Shown in pieces: positions 17,225 to 24,742 of a stretch of 64,000 nt of DNA (position 1 is the first letter of the stretch; every line of letters starts with the position of its first letter). A program made the position numbers and the translations under genes. The notes beneath the pieces were generated by a model. That model ran no database searches, had not been told where the DNA came from, and saw only the letters and a list, made by a program, of their open reading frames with translations. The stretch covers positions 1,984,001-2,048,000 of the forward strand of contig OY760938.1 in NCBI GenBank assembly GCA_963664255.1, read 5' to 3'. Source of the stretch: G963663775 sp963664255. Its GTDB lineage: Bacteria; Bacillota; Clostridia; Oscillospirales; Butyricicoccaceae.

Positions 17225-18169
17225 TTAATTCATTTTAATTTTATTCTTTGTCTTTTTCTGAAATTGTGCAAGCGGTGAAATCTCATCGAAGCCAGCGACA
17301 ATATCAGAATTGTAAATCTGGCAATAATGTTTCGTCATGTCGAGCGTTGAATGTCCTAAGAGTTTTTGAAGCATAAAAGCATTGCCGCCGCAGTCTACAA
17401 GGTATTTACGTGCAAAGGTATGATGGAAAGCATGAATACTTGTTTTTTCAACGCCGCGCCGCTCATTGTATTTTTTAATAGTACAGCGTAAACCGTTTTC
17501 TGTCATTTGTGCGCCCGCTTCATTCGGGAATAGGCAGTCTGTTTGTTCGCCGCCACGGATTTTCATATATTCTTTGAGCACTGCAACCATAGCAGTAGAG
17601 AGGGGCAGGACTTGCACGCGCCGTGATTTGTTGTGCCGCAGTGTTATCATTTTGCCAGATAGGTCTACATCTTTGATTTGAATGTTTCTAATAGAGGATG
17701 CGCGGCATCCGTTATTAACTAACAGATTGATGATCGCCCAGTCGCGGTATTCAGTGAACTTGCATTTGTTCATGTTCGGCTTTTTCAAGAGCGCTTCTAA
17801 TTCATCATCCGTATATGTTTCTTTTACTGTTTCGACCTCTTTATATTTCTGTAAGGTTACGGTTGTCAGTCCCTCATCTCTGCACCAACCAAGGAACACT
17901 CTGAATATACGGACGTAAGTTGCAATGGTATTGGGACTGATCGGTCTAGCTTGATTGCACAAGGATATAATCATCTGATCTAGATGTTGCTTGTTAAGAT
18001 CTGCTATAGGCATAGACAAATCTAAATGACGCGAAAGGGACTTGAATTGACCGTGGTACGACATTGCTGTTTTGTCTGAAACACCCAGCACTTTTCGTTG
18101 AATTATAAACTTCTCGATGGTTTCCGCAATGGAGCGGTTTTCAAGTGATTTCATTGTGATTTTAGCCAT
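17225..18169 (-). CDS. tyrosine recombinase/integrase
   Basis: The 314-residue protein has a SAM-like core-binding domain (about residues 10-110) and a catalytic domain with Arg I in NNGCRASSIRN, the LLGHSTLDMTKHY box and Tyr nucleophile near residue 287. The second box reads HAFHHTF where most members have H-x-x-R, so catalytic Arg II seems replaced by His, a single-base difference (CGT to CAT). It may be inactive or a tolerated variant. It lies beside tRNA-Pro(GGG), a typical target, but I see no second copy of the tRNA end, so the element is probably decayed. Confidence 0.88.
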   Translation of the reverse strand: MAKITMKSLENRSIAETIEKFIIQRKVLGVSDKTAMSYHGQFKSLSRHLDLSMPIADLNKQHLDQMIISLCNQARPISPNTIATYVRIFRVFLGWCRDEGLTTVTLQKYKEVETVKETYTDDELEALLKKPNMNKCKFTEYRDWAIINLLVNNGCRASSIRNIQIKDVDLSGKMITLRHNKSRRVQVLPLSTAMVAVLKEYMKIRGGEQTDCLFPNEAGAQMTENGLRCTIKKYNERRGVEKTSIHAFHHTFARKYLVDCGGNAFMLQKLLGHSTLDMTKHYCQIYNSDIVAGFDEISPLAQFQKKTKNKIKMN

Positions 18170-18316
18170 GATTTTGCACCTCTTGATTCGTTAAAATTAC
18201 ACATAAAATCAAGCGTGCGAATACGAAAATCACCATTTCTTTAATCTGTACTTTTTGTTACTATGAAACCAAAAAAAGAGATAAAGCACACATTTCTGTG
18301 AACCTTATCTCTTAGA

Positions 18317-18392
18317 TGGTCCGAGTGACAGGACTTGAACCTGCGGCCTCTTGACCCCCAGTCAAGCACGCTACCAACTGCGCCACACCCGG
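18317..18392 (-). tRNA. tRNA-Pro (anticodon GGG)
   Basis: Acceptor CCGGGTG / CACTCGG with encoded CCA, anticodon stem TTGAC/GTCAA with loop TGGGGGT, T-loop GGTTCAAGTCC. Confidence 0.94.
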
Positions 18393-18474
18393 TTTTAATG
18401 CTTATTTATTATAGCAAGCTATTATTCGATTGTCAATATCTTTTTCGTTGAAAAGAAAACGTGAAAAGTAAGAT

Positions 18475-18520
18475 AATAAATGCGAAAGAGTATTATACCT
18501 CTGACGCATTTATTTTTTTA
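18475..18520 (+). terminator. hairpin with T-run before the DUF4160 gene
   Basis: AATAAATGCG pairs with CGCATTTATT, followed by TTTTT. No plus-strand gene precedes it, so it may be a leftover of a deleted gene or act as a leader. Confidence 0.6.
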
Positions 18521-18536
18521 TCTAAAACTGTAGAAA

Positions 18537-18752
18537 GTGCCTGAATTATGTAGGTTCTATAACATCGTTATCAAGATGCTGTATTCAGACAATGGACAGC
18601 ATAACAAGCCCCATTTTCACGCATACTATGCAGAATATGAGGCATCCGTGGGTGTGGACGGTGAGTTGTTGGCGGGCAGCCTTCCGATAAAGCATCTGAA
18701 ACTTGTGCAGGCATGGGCAGCGATTTATGAAGAAGAACTGTATGCGGTTTAG
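18537..18752 (+). CDS. DUF4160 domain protein
   Basis: The 71-residue product starts at GTG and shows the DUF4160 signature: MPELCRFYNIVIKM at the N terminus, NKPHFHAYYAEYEASV in the middle and LKLVQAWAAIYEEEL at the end. DUF4160 genes are usually paired with DUF2442 genes in modules with toxin-antitoxin-like distribution. The function is not established. The ribosome site is weak. The frame ends in TAG and then continues into a DUF2442-like tail, so the pair was fused by deletion and then stopped. Confidence 0.7.
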   Translation: MPELCRFYNIVIKMLYSDNGQHNKPHFHAYYAEYEASVGVDGELLAGSLPIKHLKLVQAWAAIYEEELYAV

Positions 18753-18818
18753 AATATTGATATAGCGCCGGAAGCACTCTACAAGGGCGGCGTAACGGTA
18801 GGGGTGGAAAGTGCTTGA
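18753..18818 (+). pseudogene. DUF2442-like C-terminal remnant
   Basis: In the same frame as the DUF4160 gene, directly after its TAG, the DNA reads NIDIAPEALYKGG and stops after 21 codons. This matches the usual DUF2442 ending (nG-x-D-I-A-P-E-x-L-Y). The TAG sits where Trp (TGG) is common. The rest of the partner gene is missing. Confidence 0.5.
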
Positions 18819-18844
18819 AGCCATAAGCTACATGGCATAGCAAA

Positions 18845-18888
18845 GCGGGAGCAGCCCCACAATGGAATTGCTCCCGCTCGTTTTCTAT
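18845..18888 (+). terminator. terminator
   Basis: GCGGGAGCA pairs with TGCTCCCGC, then CGTTTT. It closes the DUF4160/DUF2442 remnant unit. Confidence 0.7.
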
Positions 18889-19001
18889 ACCATTTATTTT
18901 ACCATTTACACACAGTCCCTTTCTTTGCAGATTTATCTTGACAAAAGCATAGAACTATGATATTGTAATATAACTATCGTATTCTTATTGAAAGTCTATA
19001 T

Positions 19002-19085
19002 GCGGGTATGGCGGAATTGGCAGACGCGCCAGATTTAGGTTCTGGTATCTCCGATGTGCAGGTTCAAGTCCTGTTACCCGCACCA
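19002..19085 (+). tRNA. tRNA-Leu (anticodon TAG)
   Basis: Acceptor GCGGGTA / TACCCGC with encoded CCA, anticodon stem CCAGA/TCTGG with loop TTTAGGT, long variable arm, T-loop GGTTCAAGTCC. Confidence 0.95.
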
Positions 19086-19089
19086 AGCT

Positions 19090-19142
19090 AAAACACCTCG
19101 AAATCGTTGTTTATTGCAACTTTTTCGAGGTGTTTGTTTTTT
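19090..19142 (+). terminator. terminator of tRNA-Leu(TAG)
   Basis: AAACACCTCGAAA arms and a run of T. Nearly identical, loop included, to the terminator after tRNA-Leu(CAG) at 9189-9246. Confidence 0.85.
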
Positions 19143-19178
19143 CTGACGACAACTTGACGACAAAAGTACAAAATAAAC

Positions 19179-19212
19179 AAAAGCCCAGTACCACAGCGGA
19201 TACTGGGCTTTT
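19179..19212. terminator. perfect hairpin at the 3' edge of the ncRNA region
   Basis: AAAAGCCCAGTA / TACTGGGCTTTT. It has poly-A before and poly-T after on either strand, so it works both ways. On the minus strand it could be the final stop of the structured RNA that begins near 19828. Confidence 0.8.
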
Positions 19213-19357
19213 CAATGGTAGAATCCGTTGAGGAGCTATTTTTTTAGCAAAAACACATTACTGGTGCTTTCTGGTACAACCCTGCTATTCAGTAGGTATG
19301 TACCGAAACTTCTATTCAGAAGTTTCCTCAAGGTTTTAACAGTGGAAATGTTGTTAA

Positions 19358-19828
19358 AATAAAAAATCGTGTATGCGCACAACCACATACACGATCTCTC
19401 AACGGGCGAACCGATGAACATATTAAATTTTGTCGGAGCGCCCCCTCTGTCAGTGGGAAGTTGAGAGATTTACGGCACCTTGACAAAATAATATTCTCCT
19501 CAGAGTAACGGAGAAGTAGCAGGCCGGACACAATGTGCGCCAAGACATCAGCTAAGCTGACCGAGCGATAAAACATATTGTTTCGCGAAACCAAAATCCC
19601 GCACTCAATAATGACACTCGTGGACCAATAGAAAACCCTTAAGTGAGGGCGGCGCCGGATCGGAACCGGTGATTTCTGTGAAGTACGTATGAACGACTTC
19701 CTGGAGATAGCGCACTAGAGAAAAACTCATTGTGCGGCTTTGAGGAACAAAGGGAGCAAAAGCCCTTATGCTAGATATTTTATGATGCTCCGCCTTTTCT
19801 GTAAAGGGGAGGCGGAGCATCTTTCTTA
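19358..19828 (-). ncRNA. candidate large structured noncoding RNA between tRNA genes
   Basis: No protein-coding signal is seen here, but the minus-strand transcript is dense in structure. It opens with a strong hairpin (GATGCTCCGCC arms, 19783-19819). Near its end it holds an H-type pseudoknot: 10 bp between 19460-19469 and 19394-19403, interleaved with 8 bp between 19482-19489 and 19427-19434. It then ends in ATCGTGTATG/CATACACGAT plus a T-run. Local hairpins include GTTTCGCGAAAC and TCAGCTTAGCTGA. A promoter lies just upstream. Structure continues past the terminator to 19179, so the full RNA could be about 650 nt. Size and tRNA neighbours recall ornate RNAs such as ROOL or GOLLD, but I cannot confirm membership. 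Confidence 0.6.
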
Positions 19829-19831
19829 TAG

Positions 19832-19860
19832 CTATAACACAAACTAATATACACTGTCAG
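19832..19860 (-). promoter_or_regulatory. promoter for the structured RNA
   Basis: Minus strand CTGACA (19860-19855), 17 bases, TTATAG (19837-19832). Start is expected near 19826, just before the first hairpin. CACTGT and ACAGTG halves around the -35 form a small inverted repeat. Confidence 0.5.
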
Positions 19861-19876
19861 TTTGAATAAACAGTGC

Positions 19877-19920
19877 ATATCACAAAAACTCAACATCTTT
19901 CATTTGAGTTTTTGTGATAT
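19877..19920. terminator. terminator after tRNA-Tyr
   Basis: Perfect 17-base arms ATATCACAAAAACTCAA / TTGAGTTTTTGTGATAT. It separates the tRNA-Thr-Tyr unit from the ncRNA promoter. Confidence 0.8.
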
Positions 19921-19922
19921 TA

Positions 19923-20007
19923 TGGTGGGAGGTGATGGATTCGAACCATCGAAGTCATAGACAACAGATTTACAGTCTGTCCCCTTTGGCCACTCGGGAA
20001 ACCTCCC
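19923..20007 (-). tRNA. tRNA-Tyr (anticodon GTA)
   Basis: Acceptor GGGAGGT / ACCTCCC with encoded CCA, anticodon loop CTGTAAA, long variable arm, T-loop GGTTCGAATCC. Confidence 0.95.
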
Positions 20008-20025
20008 ATATTAAGTTGTTTGGAA

Positions 20026-20101
20026 TGGAGCTGGTGGACGGACTTGAACCCCCGACCTGCTGATTACAAATCAGCTGCTCTACCAACTGAGCTACACCAG
20101 C
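20026..20101 (-). tRNA. tRNA-Thr (anticodon TGT)
   Basis: Acceptor GCTGGTG / CACCAGC with encoded CCA, anticodon stem GCTGA/TCAGC with loop TTTGTAA. It lies 18 bases upstream of tRNA-Tyr in the same transcript. Confidence 0.95.
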
Positions 20102-20239
20102 ATTTTCTTGCTTTGTTTTCGCTCATTCCCTAGCGACAAGATTTATTATATAGCATATATCGCCCTAAGTCAACACTTTTTTAAAAAAAGATGAAAGAAG
20201 TTTTGATTTTCTTTTGAAATGCTTTGTTTTGTTCTGAAA

Positions 20240-20585
20240 TCACAGTGTTTTTTTAAAATTACAGGGTTTTAGATGTGTGATACTGTTTCGGCTTCCGTTA
20301 TTACTGGTGTCCTTAATACCATTTATCATGCAATACAAATGCACCATTTCATGGAGCAGGGTAGCCAGCACGCTTTCAATCGGTCTGGAATAGATGCTCT
20401 GCGCTGATATTGATTTCATGATAGCTGCTTTTTTCATCGTTCCAGACCTTGTTTACTGTAATATAGCCATAGTTTTTGGGACTGCTTTGAATTGTAATGA
20501 CCGTTTTGGGAAGCTGACTGCTGAAATATACGGAGTTCAGCACTTCAAAAGCATTTTCAAACAGCATACTATCCGATGCCAACAC
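20240..20585 (-). pseudogene. SprT-like zinc-peptidase-fold gene, frameshifted
   Basis: One frame gives a SprT-like N-terminal part (FENAFEVLNSVYFSSQLPK, then VITIQS, VWNDEKSSYHEINISAEHL). After an extra base near 20386 a second frame continues with the zinc motif (ATLLHEMVHLY, GIKDTSNNG). After that the sequence loses the family and hits a stop. Intact members of this family are common on clostridial mobile elements and carry HExxH zinc sites. This copy has a frameshift and a lost tail, so it is a relic. Confidence 0.75.
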
Positions 20586-20875
20586 AAAAAAACACCTCCA
20601 ATTAAACTTTTCAGAAATATCACTGAAATGCTTGATTGGAGCTATAAAAATTAACGTGCACTTGTTAAAATCATAAATATTTAAAGAAACTTTGCCATAA
20701 AATCTGCTGGCGTCATTATATCAGGCTTTTCAATTACAATGCGCAAGGAAAGTGCCGACCCTATGGAAGCCTTTATAGATGGTGTTTCAAAGCTATAAAT
20801 GGTAAAATAAATAGTACAAGCAAAACCGCCTATACCAAAACAGAACTTTTATAAGGGGAAGTACGCCTAAAAACA

Positions 20876-20911
20876 GAAAAATCCCCTGCAATCATTACGA
20901 TTACAGGGTTT
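20876..20911 (-). terminator. terminator after tRNA-Pro(CGG)
   Basis: Minus strand CCCTGTAATCG pairs loosely with its complement ending GCAGGGG, then ATTTTT. Upstream, the gene-free interval 20586-20875 shows only scraps, for example a tail reading MRKESADPMEAFIDGVSKL, which I cannot assign. Confidence 0.55.
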
Positions 20912-20916
20912 TCTTA

Positions 20917-20993
20917 TGGTCGAGGTGACAGGATTTGAACCTGCGGCCTCTTCGTCCCGAACGAAGCGCTCTACCAAGCTGAGCCACACCTCG
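20917..20993 (-). tRNA. tRNA-Pro (anticodon CGG)
   Basis: Acceptor CGAGGTG / CACCTCG with encoded CCA, anticodon stem CTTCG/CGAAG with loop TTCGGGA, T-loop GGTTCAAATCC. Confidence 0.94.
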
Positions 20994-21157
20994 ATACAAT
21001 CATCTGCTCAACGAAGATTATTATATCAAAAGAAAGGTATGCTGTCAACTGTTTTTGTTGAAAAATATCGAAGTGAAAATGAAATTTGCTTTGGATGCAC
21101 CGATTGCAGCTGTACGGTATAGGATAGACTATTCCATAAAGAGGAGGTGTGCGAACG

Positions 21158-21385
21158 ATGGAGATGCGTATGGAGGAAATGCAGATGATGATGGCGCAAA
21201 TGCATGCACAAACCTATTCATATGATATGCAGCTTGCGCAATATTTTCAAAAAATCAGCGAGGTTTATGCAGCTATGGCACAAGGGGAACGGAAGATGTA
21301 TCAGCACTTTTTAGAAAAAAATGGAATGCAGTCAAGGATGAATAAACCCAAAATGCAGCCCATGATGCCAGAGATGATGCCGTGA
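21158..21385 (+). CDS. small Met-rich protein, possibly spore-associated
   Basis: The 75-residue product starts MEMRMEEMQMMMAQMHAQ and ends KMQPMMPEMMP. Methionine makes up about a quarter of it. GAGGAGGTG lies ten bases before the chosen ATG; a GTG three codons earlier would be too close to the ribosome site. The next gene encodes another Met/Pro/Tyr-rich protein. I do not know the family. Composition and pairing are reminiscent of clostridial spore-coat or outer spore proteins, but no motif proves it. Confidence 0.65.
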   Translation: MEMRMEEMQMMMAQMHAQTYSYDMQLAQYFQKISEVYAAMAQGERKMYQHFLEKNGMQSRMNKPKMQPMMPEMMP

Positions 21386-21437
21386 TGCACGCTTTTTCGG
21401 TCGCTGGCATAAGATGTAGGGAAGAGGAGGTGATAAA

Positions 21438-21941
21438 ATGCCAAATACTCCCTATAATCCATATCAAGTACCGATGACAGAGGAAACACAAGACATGACA
21501 CCAATGCTGCCGGTGCCGTGGATGGACCATATGATGCCAGATAATCCATTCGGTCCAATGCAGGACCTTGTGCAAAATCAAACAGATATAGACATTTCTG
21601 ATGAAACGATTCAAGAGCTGTTTCCAGAACTATATCCCGAGCTCAAGCCGCATATTGAGCATATTGCGCAGCTGCTGCAGAGTCAGGAACTGACGGATAG
21701 CCAAATTGATGCCATTGTGGAAGAAATTTTAAAAAACAGCAGCCTATCAAATAATACAGAACCGATGCAGGAGCCAATGGAAACTACCATTGCAACACAG
21801 ACCAATCCTTGGGGACGATATACCCCCTATCCCTATCCAAACCCCTATCATCGGCGCAGAAGATACTCGAGATATTATTATGATTTATCCTTACAGGATT
21901 TGGTGCGGCTGATGCTGGTGCATGAGCTGTGGCGATATTAA
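21438..21941 (+). CDS. Pro/Met/Tyr-rich hypothetical protein
   Basis: The 167-residue product opens with MPNTPYNPYQVPMTEE. A Met/Pro stretch with MLPVPWMDHMMPDNPFGPMQ follows, then an acidic helical middle (DETIQELFPELYPELKPHIEHIAQLL, in two parts) and a tail with NPYHRRRRYSRYYYD. AAGAGGAGGTG precedes the start. It follows the Met-rich gene by 52 bases on the same strand, so both are probably one operon. No signal peptide or membrane span is present. The Tyr/Arg/Pro-rich tail is typical of cross-linked or assembled spore-coat proteins, which is a guess. Confidence 0.65.
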   Translation: MPNTPYNPYQVPMTEETQDMTPMLPVPWMDHMMPDNPFGPMQDLVQNQTDIDISDETIQELFPELYPELKPHIEHIAQLLQSQELTDSQIDAIVEEILKNSSLSNNTEPMQEPMETTIATQTNPWGRYTPYPYPNPYHRRRRYSRYYYDLSLQDLVRLMLVHELWRY

Positions 21942-21946
21942 AACCT

Positions 21947-22096
21947 GTATTCATAACGGTGAGTAGGTCAAATAGGCATATCTTTTCCGCTATGCGGCGT
22001 TAAAACTCCTTGGAATACACCAAGTATTCCTGCGTCATTTTACCTTGTCTAGCAAAAAAATCTATACCTACTACACCCACTCTCGTTTATGAATAC
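21947..22096 (+). repeat. MITE-like repeat, copy B (150 bp)
   Basis: Same terminal inverted repeats and internal blocks as copy A (10799-10982) but lacking about 35 bases of its middle. It begins six bases after the stop of the upstream gene, as copy A does seven bases after its own, so both sit just downstream of genes. Confidence 0.75.
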
Positions 22097-22199
22097 AGTT
22101 TCTTAGAAAACTTCATTTTTGAAACCGTTTTATGCGAGGAAGTTTTTATTGAATCATAGGATGTATAGATGATATACTGAATATATTGTGTTGGATAAG

Positions 22200-22236
22200 A
22201 ACCTGTTTGATGTTATGCATACAGGTTTTAATTTTT
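22200..22236 (+). terminator. terminator-like hairpin in the rlmD leader
   Basis: AACCTGT / ACAGGTT arms followed by TTAATTTTT, 18 bases before the rlmD start and downstream of a TATACT-like box. It could be an attenuator or the end of a short upstream transcript. Confidence 0.5.
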
Positions 22237-22253
22237 GGAAAAGGAAGTTGGCT

Positions 22254-23627
22254 ATGGAGCTGATAAAAAATAAGATATATCGTGCGGAATTCGTGGACTA
22301 TACGACAGATGGGGCTGCCATTGCCAAAATTGGGGGAATTCCTGTTTTTGTGCCAGGGGGTGCAGTAGGAGACCAATGTGATATTATGATTCTGAAAGTC
22401 AATCGGCGGATGGCTTTTGGGCGGATTCAAAAAATCATCGTTGCCTCGAAGCATCGTATACAACCAGAATGTGTGTATGCAGACCGCTGCGGTGGCTGCT
22501 GCTGGCAGCATATCACGTATGCAGAAGAATTGCGTGCGAAACAAAAAAAGGTGCAGGATGCATTGACCCGAATCGGTGGAATTTCGATTGCGGTGGAAGA
22601 AATCGTGGGAGGAGAAACGACAACACACTATCGCAATAAAGCACAATATCCTGTGGGTATGCAGCAGGAACAGGCTGTGACAGGATTTTATCGGATACGT
22701 AGCCATGATATTGTGCCGATGACACAATGCTTGATTCAATCCCCAAAAGCCGACCAAATTGCGACATTGGTACGTCAATGGATGAACACCTACCATGTTC
22801 CGGCATATGATGAACATACAAAGCGGGGTATGATTCGACATGTGTATGTACGCACGGGTACAGCCAGTGGACAAACCCAGCTTTGCTTAGTGGCGGCAAC
22901 CTTTCAGCTGCCAGCACTACAAGAATTGATTGCATTGTTGACAGAACAAGTGCCATCCTTGGTGAGTATTGTGCTTAACCATAATGCAAAGCCAAATAAT
23001 AGCATTCTTGGACAAAAAAATAAAACGATTTGGGGCAGTGATACCTTAGAAGATACCCTATGCGGCAATGTGTTTTCACTGTCACCACAGTCCTTTTATC
23101 AAGTGAATCATGCGCAGGCAGAAAATTTATATGCCTGTGCGATTGCATTTGCACAACTGGATGGCACACAACGTGTGTTGGAGCTTTATTGCGGCGCAGG
23201 TACCATTACACTGGCTATGGCTAAGTATGCAAAACGTGTGATTGGTGTAGAGGTTGTGCCAGAAGCCGTCACCAATGCCCGTGAAAATGCGCAGAGAAAT
23301 CATATCGAAAATGTGGAGTTTATTTGTGCCGACGCAGGACAGGCGGCAATGATGTTGGCTGCAAATGCAGATGTACCTGATGTGATTGTGGTAGACCCGC
23401 CGCGCCGTGGATTGGACGATATGGCGATTTCAGCGATGGTGCAGATGCAGCCAGAAAAAATTGTATATGTGTCATGTGACCCCGCAACACTTGCGCGGGA
23501 TTGTAAATTGCTGCAGGTGCAGGGGTTTTATGTTGAGAAGTGTCGGGCGTTTGATTTGTTCCCGAGGACGGGGCATGTGGAAGCGATAGTTCTGATGACG
23601 CGTAGTGGTTCAGGTACGGAAAAATAG
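22254..23627 (+). CDS. rlmD: 23S rRNA (uracil-5-)-methyltransferase RlmD/RlmCD
   Basis: The 457-residue SAM-dependent enzyme methylates uracil in 23S rRNA. It has an N-terminal TRAM domain and an iron-sulfur motif C...CGGCCW (about residues 78-87). The SAM fold starts at VLELYCGAGTITLAMA, the VDPPRRGLD loop follows, and the catalytic Cys lies in YVSCDPATLARD. It ends with the family's conserved RTGHVEAIVLM. The ATG at 22254 has AAGGAAG upstream. The 3' end of rlmD/rumA is a known integration site for serine-recombinase elements, and the accessory region begins directly behind this gene, although its own end is intact. Confidence 0.93.
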   Translation: MELIKNKIYRAEFVDYTTDGAAIAKIGGIPVFVPGGAVGDQCDIMILKVNRRMAFGRIQKIIVASKHRIQPECVYADRCGGCCWQHITYAEELRAKQKKVQDALTRIGGISIAVEEIVGGETTTHYRNKAQYPVGMQQEQAVTGFYRIRSHDIVPMTQCLIQSPKADQIATLVRQWMNTYHVPAYDEHTKRGMIRHVYVRTGTASGQTQLCLVAATFQLPALQELIALLTEQVPSLVSIVLNHNAKPNNSILGQKNKTIWGSDTLEDTLCGNVFSLSPQSFYQVNHAQAENLYACAIAFAQLDGTQRVLELYCGAGTITLAMAKYAKRVIGVEVVPEAVTNARENAQRNHIENVEFICADAGQAAMMLAANADVPDVIVVDPPRRGLDDMAISAMVQMQPEKIVYVSCDPATLARDCKLLQVQGFYVEKCRAFDLFPRTGHVEAIVLMTRSGSGTEK

Positions 23628-23633
23628 AGTTTG

Positions 23634-23705
23634 ACCACAATATGTTGTGGTTTTGAGCCGATTTTGGGGTCAAAAAACAGTGGGAAAATGACGTTTTTTG
23701 ACCCC
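23634..23705 (+). terminator. two hairpins behind rlmD
   Basis: CCACAA/TTGTGG followed by TTTT (23635-23654), then GGGGTCAAAAAA / TTTTTTGACCCC (23666-23705). The first is a standard terminator. The second marks the start of the AT-rich accessory region. Confidence 0.7.
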
Positions 23706-23752
23706 TAAAAAAGGGCGAAAATATAGATGACATTTTGAAATGGGGGATTAAA

Positions 23753-24571
23753 GTGAGTAGTGAACCAAGCAGTTTTTCTAAATATCTAGTTATATTTGTA
23801 GACATTCTTGGAAGCCAGAATAGAAATGATTTTCAAAAAACATATCAAATTAATAAGATATTTCATGAAGAACTTGAAAAAAACAGGCAAAATGATATGT
23901 CTCATACTGTCTATTTTAGAAAGATATACACTTTTTCTGATTGTGCTTATATTTTTTATGGTTTTAAAGATGAAGAAACAATATCTGATGAGCGCAAAAT
24001 CGTGGATCAATTATTTAAAGTGGCATTATGTAATTGCGAGCCTATATTCTTAAGGTTTATCAAAGAAAAAATTCTTTTTAGAGGCGGAGTATCCTACGGC
24101 GATGCTTATGTTGATTCGTGCAGGAGTATGTTTTTTGGTGATGCTGTGAATAAAGCTTACAAGTTGGAATCAGAAATAGCCATACATCCTCGTATTGTTA
24201 TTGATGACTCTATTGCTACTGCAGTTTTGGAAAACATAACATCGGTAAAATATAAAATAGCAGTACAAAACCCCGAGTATATGCTTTATTTGGGATCAGG
24301 ATTGATACCCAAAATGCCTGAAACGGGTGATGGAATTATTGAGAAAGATATTGATGGAAAATATATCTTTAATTATTTACATTTCCCAGAAAATAATATA
24401 CTCGCACAAGATTACTATTCATCTTGTGAAGAGTTTATAAAAGAGCTTATAGACTATTGCTCTGAGCAAATAAATGAGAATACACAGTTTAAAATTATTG
24501 ACAAATACTATTATCTTCTAAGGTTTTCTCAAGCGAAGTTGGATAACTTGTTAAGCCAATTTGAAATTTGA
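23753..24571 (+). CDS. nucleotide-cyclase-fold protein (orphan, Pycsar-like)
   Basis: The 272-residue protein resembles class III nucleotidyl cyclases. The first metal-binding Asp lies in YLVIFVDILGS, the second in YTFSDCAYIFYG, and RGGVSYGDAYVD plus FFGDAVNKAYKLES form the second half of the site. Cyclases of this divergent type make cCMP or cUMP in Pycsar antiphage systems. No effector gene (membrane or TIR type) adjoins it, so partnership is unproven. The GTG at 23753 follows GGGGGA; an in-frame TTG six codons upstream has no ribosome site. The DNA is clearly AT-richer than rlmD, suggesting transfer. Confidence 0.65.
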   Translation: MSSEPSSFSKYLVIFVDILGSQNRNDFQKTYQINKIFHEELEKNRQNDMSHTVYFRKIYTFSDCAYIFYGFKDEETISDERKIVDQLFKVALCNCEPIFLRFIKEKILFRGGVSYGDAYVDSCRSMFFGDAVNKAYKLESEIAIHPRIVIDDSIATAVLENITSVKYKIAVQNPEYMLYLGSGLIPKMPETGDGIIEKDIDGKYIFNYLHFPENNILAQDYYSSCEEFIKELIDYCSEQINENTQFKIIDKYYYLLRFSQAKLDNLLSQFEI

Positions 24572-24663
24572 TATAAAAAAGTGTTATAGAGAAATATTTA
24601 AATTCCGATTTGGTATTTGGTCATGATTTTCTAGCAAAGGAAATCAATAACTATAGAATCTAA

Positions 24664-24711
24664 CGGCAAGTCTTAGGTTGATTTAAAAATCTACAGACTT
24701 GCTGTTTTTTA
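24664..24711 (+). terminator. terminator after the cyclase-like gene
   Basis: GCAAGTCT arms (AGACTTGC on the right) with an AT-rich loop, followed by TTTTTT. Confidence 0.65.
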
Positions 24712-24742
24712 TGCCCAAAATCAGAAAGCGAGGAGAACAAGG

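Noticed and set aside
17225..18392. An intact prophage bounded by att sites at tRNA-Pro(GGG)
   Set aside because: No repeat of the tRNA 3' end was seen on the far side, and only scraps of phage-like genes remain.
18537..18818. A complete DUF4160/DUF2442 toxin-antitoxin-like pair
   Set aside because: The second partner is reduced to 21 codons after an in-frame stop, so no working pair is present.
19328..19820. Two short minus-strand reading frames (about 70-90 codons) in the ncRNA region
   Set aside because: No ribosome sites and no family resemblance, and they overlap the hairpins and pseudoknot. Structured RNA explains the sequence better.
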